64,000 nt of DNA. Source: JBJXGE01 sp046154185. GTDB lineage: Bacteria; Planctomycetota; UBA8108; UBA1146; JAJFFE01. Shown here in pieces: positions 62,545 to 64,000 of the stretch; position 1 is the first letter of the stretch, and each line of letters opens with the position of its first letter. A model generated the notes under the pieces. The model was not told the origin of the DNA. It saw only the letters and a program-made list of their open reading frames with translations, and made no database searches. The DNA lies in NCBI GenBank assembly GCA_046154185.1, contig JBJXGE010000082.1:62001-126000 (forward strand), written 5' to 3'. A program made the position numbers and the translations under genes.

Positions 62545-64000
62545 TTACTTCACTTTATGCGGCCACCGCCAATTGCGAATCTCGGGCATGTCTTCTCCGT
62601 GTCGGGCGATGTATTGCTTATGCTCGAAACGCTTGTCGCGAATGGCCTGCTTGACGTAATCCGCGCGAGAACCGTGCAGCGGGATCCGATCGATGACGTC
62701 GCCGACCAGATGGAAACGATCGATGTCGTTCATGACCGCCATATCGAAGGGAGTCGTGGTCGTTCCTTCTTCCTTATACCCACGCACATGGAGGTTCTTG
62801 TGATTGGTCCTCCTGTAGGTCAACCGGTGGATCAACCACGGATAGCCGTGGAACACGAAGATGATCGGTTTATCCGTCGTGAACAGAGCATCGAATTCCC
62901 GGTCGGATAATCCGCTCGGATGTTGCGTGGTCGGTTGCAGTTTCATCAGGTCCACGACGTTGATGACGCGGACCCTGACGTCGGGAAGGTAGGTGTGCAG
63001 TAACGAGACGGCTGCGAGGGTTTCCATGGTCGGCACATCCCCGCAACAGGCCATCACGACGTCCGGCTCGCTGTCCTTGTCGTTGCTCGCCCATTCCCAG
63101 ATCCCGATGCCGGTGGAGCAATGTCTGACCGCCTCATCCATGTCGAGCCACTGCGGCGCCGGTTGTTTGCCGGCGACGATGACGTTCACCTGATTGCGGC
63201 TGCGCAGACAAAGGTCGGTGACGGATAACAGGGTATTGGCGTCGGGCGGCAGATAGACCCGGATAACCTCGGCCTTCTTATTGACGACGTGGTCGATGAA
63301 ACCTGGGTCTTGATGACTGAATCCATTGTGGTCCTGACGCCAGACGTGTGAGGACAGCAGATAATTCAGCGAGGCGATCGGTCTCCGCCACGGAATGTGC
63401 CCGCAGACCTTCAGCCACTTGGCATGCTGATTAAACATCGAATCGATGATGTGGATAAACGCCTCGTAGCAGGAAAAAAACCCGTGCCGGCCGGTCAACA
63501 AATATCCTTCGAGCCATCCTTGACACTGATGTTCGCTGAGCATCTCCATCACCCGGCCGTCTGGCGCGAGATGATCGTCGTAGGGATAGCGATCCGCCAT
63601 CCAGGCCCGATTGGTCACCTCTAGGACGTCCTGCCAACGGTTTGAGTTGTTTTCGTCCGGGCTGAAGAGGCGAAAATTACGGCTCGCCAGGTTGAGCTTC
63701 ATCGTGTCACGCAGATATTTTCCCATGAGGCGTGTCGACTCGACATCAACCGCGCCCGGCTGCTTGACCTTGACTGCATAGTCACGGAAATCCGGCAACC
63801 GCAGGTCCCTGAGCAACACCCCGCCGTTGGCGACAGGATTCGCGCTCATCCGCCGCGTTCCCTTGGGCGCCAGTTCGGCTAGGGCCGGCGTGAATCCTCC
63901 CTCTTGGGTAAAGAGCTCCTCGGGCTTATAGCTCTTCATCCACTGTTCGAGAATTTTGATGTGCGCCGGTTGGTCCATGTCTCCCATGGGGACCTGGTGT
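62545..64000 (-). CDS. xfp: Xylulose-5-phosphate/fructose-6-phosphate phosphoketolase (C-terminal part; 5' end beyond the window)
   Basis: Thiamine-diphosphate enzyme that splits Xu5P or F6P with phosphate to acetyl-phosphate and an aldose phosphate. About 484 C-terminal residues of roughly 800 are visible. The frame continues into HQVPMGDM at the window edge. Motifs: YKPEELFTQEGGF, RRMSANPVANGG, NRAWMADRYPYDDHLAPDGRVMEMLSEHQCQGWLEGYLLTGRHG, GFSHQDPGFIDHVVNKK, VNVIVAGKQPAPQWLD and FHGYPWLIHRLTYRRTNHKN-type C-terminal core (quoted in parts). Local base composition is lower in GC than the rest of the window, so horizontal acquisition is possible. Confidence 0.92.
   Translation of the reverse strand, partial: HQVPMGDMDQPAHIKILEQWMKSYKPEELFTQEGGFTPALAELAPKGTRRMSANPVANGGVLLRDLRLPDFRDYAVKVKQPGAVDVESTRLMGKYLRDTMKLNLASRNFRLFSPDENNSNRWQDVLEVTNRAWMADRYPYDDHLAPDGRVMEMLSEHQCQGWLEGYLLTGRHGFFSCYEAFIHIIDSMFNQHAKWLKVCGHIPWRRPIASLNYLLSSHVWRQDHNGFSHQDPGFIDHVVNKKAEVIRVYLPPDANTLLSVTDLCLRSRNQVNVIVAGKQPAPQWLDMDEAVRHCSTGIGIWEWASNDKDSEPDVVMACCGDVPTMETLAAVSLLHTYLPDVRVRVINVVDLMKLQPTTQHPSGLSDREFDALFTTDKPIIFVFHGYPWLIHRLTYRRTNHKNLHVRGYKEEGTTTTPFDMAVMNDIDRFHLVGDVIDRIPLHGSRADYVKQAIRDKRFEHKQYIARHGEDMPEIRNWRWPHKVK

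Noticed and set aside
1..64000. tRNA, rRNA and riboswitch genes
   Set aside because: No intergenic stretch showed a convincing cloverleaf, rRNA core or known aptamer, including the gaps near the B12-related genes where a cobalamin riboswitch might be expected.

Overview
The window looks like chromosomal DNA of an uncultured, GC-rich member of the Planctomycetota or a close relative. The support is indirect. There are four large Ser/Thr protein kinases with WD40 or TPR tails, four ECF sigma factors, and eight secreted proteins carrying a dockerin-like EF-hand doublet followed by a Cys-rich tail, plus an AdoCbl-type regulator. No rRNA or tRNA was seen, so the taxonomy is inference.

Layout. 1-4904 is a housekeeping block on the + strand: prfA (5' end cut by the window), prmC, murA, ffh. 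4968-10449 holds an esterase, a THUMP-like methyltransferase, a secreted beta-helix protein and an iodotyrosine-deiodinase-like flavoprotein. 10552-17210 is a seven-gene minus-strand lipid-modification operon: SRPBCC, FAD amine-oxidase-like, DUF1365, CFA synthase, DUF2878, DUF1295 and a second CFA-like methyltransferase. Most of its genes overlap by 4 bases. It is transcribed away from a MerR-type regulator with an intact cobalamin-binding signature (17377-18201), which suggests B12- and light-controlled membrane lipid remodelling. 18786-49692 is dominated by large secreted proteins (VCBS/FG-GAP repeats, quinoprotein dehydrogenase, subtilase, PPC/beta-propeller, PKD and Rossmann-like repeats), mixed with ECF sigma factors and receptor-type kinases. 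45055-46357 is a long non-coding gap with REP-like palindromic repeats. 49975-58636 carries a DUF4143 ATPase, an ECF sigma factor and two convergent kinases.

59054-62400 is a second putative photo- or oxidative-stress module: a fasciclin protein, a SOUL haem-binding lipoprotein, an ECF sigma factor, and a free-standing cobalamin sensor that has the B12 photoreceptor signature but no DNA-binding domain. This sigma factor/B12-sensor pair is the best candidate for an undescribed system. The window ends inside a phosphoketolase gene (C-terminal part only).

A second theme is the shared module of about 85-90 residues (RGD/N-x-N...I-[AS]-D-A doublet, then C-G-x-D-x-T...C...C-P). It ends seven of the eight secreted proteins and probably acts as a common surface-attachment or sorting tag.
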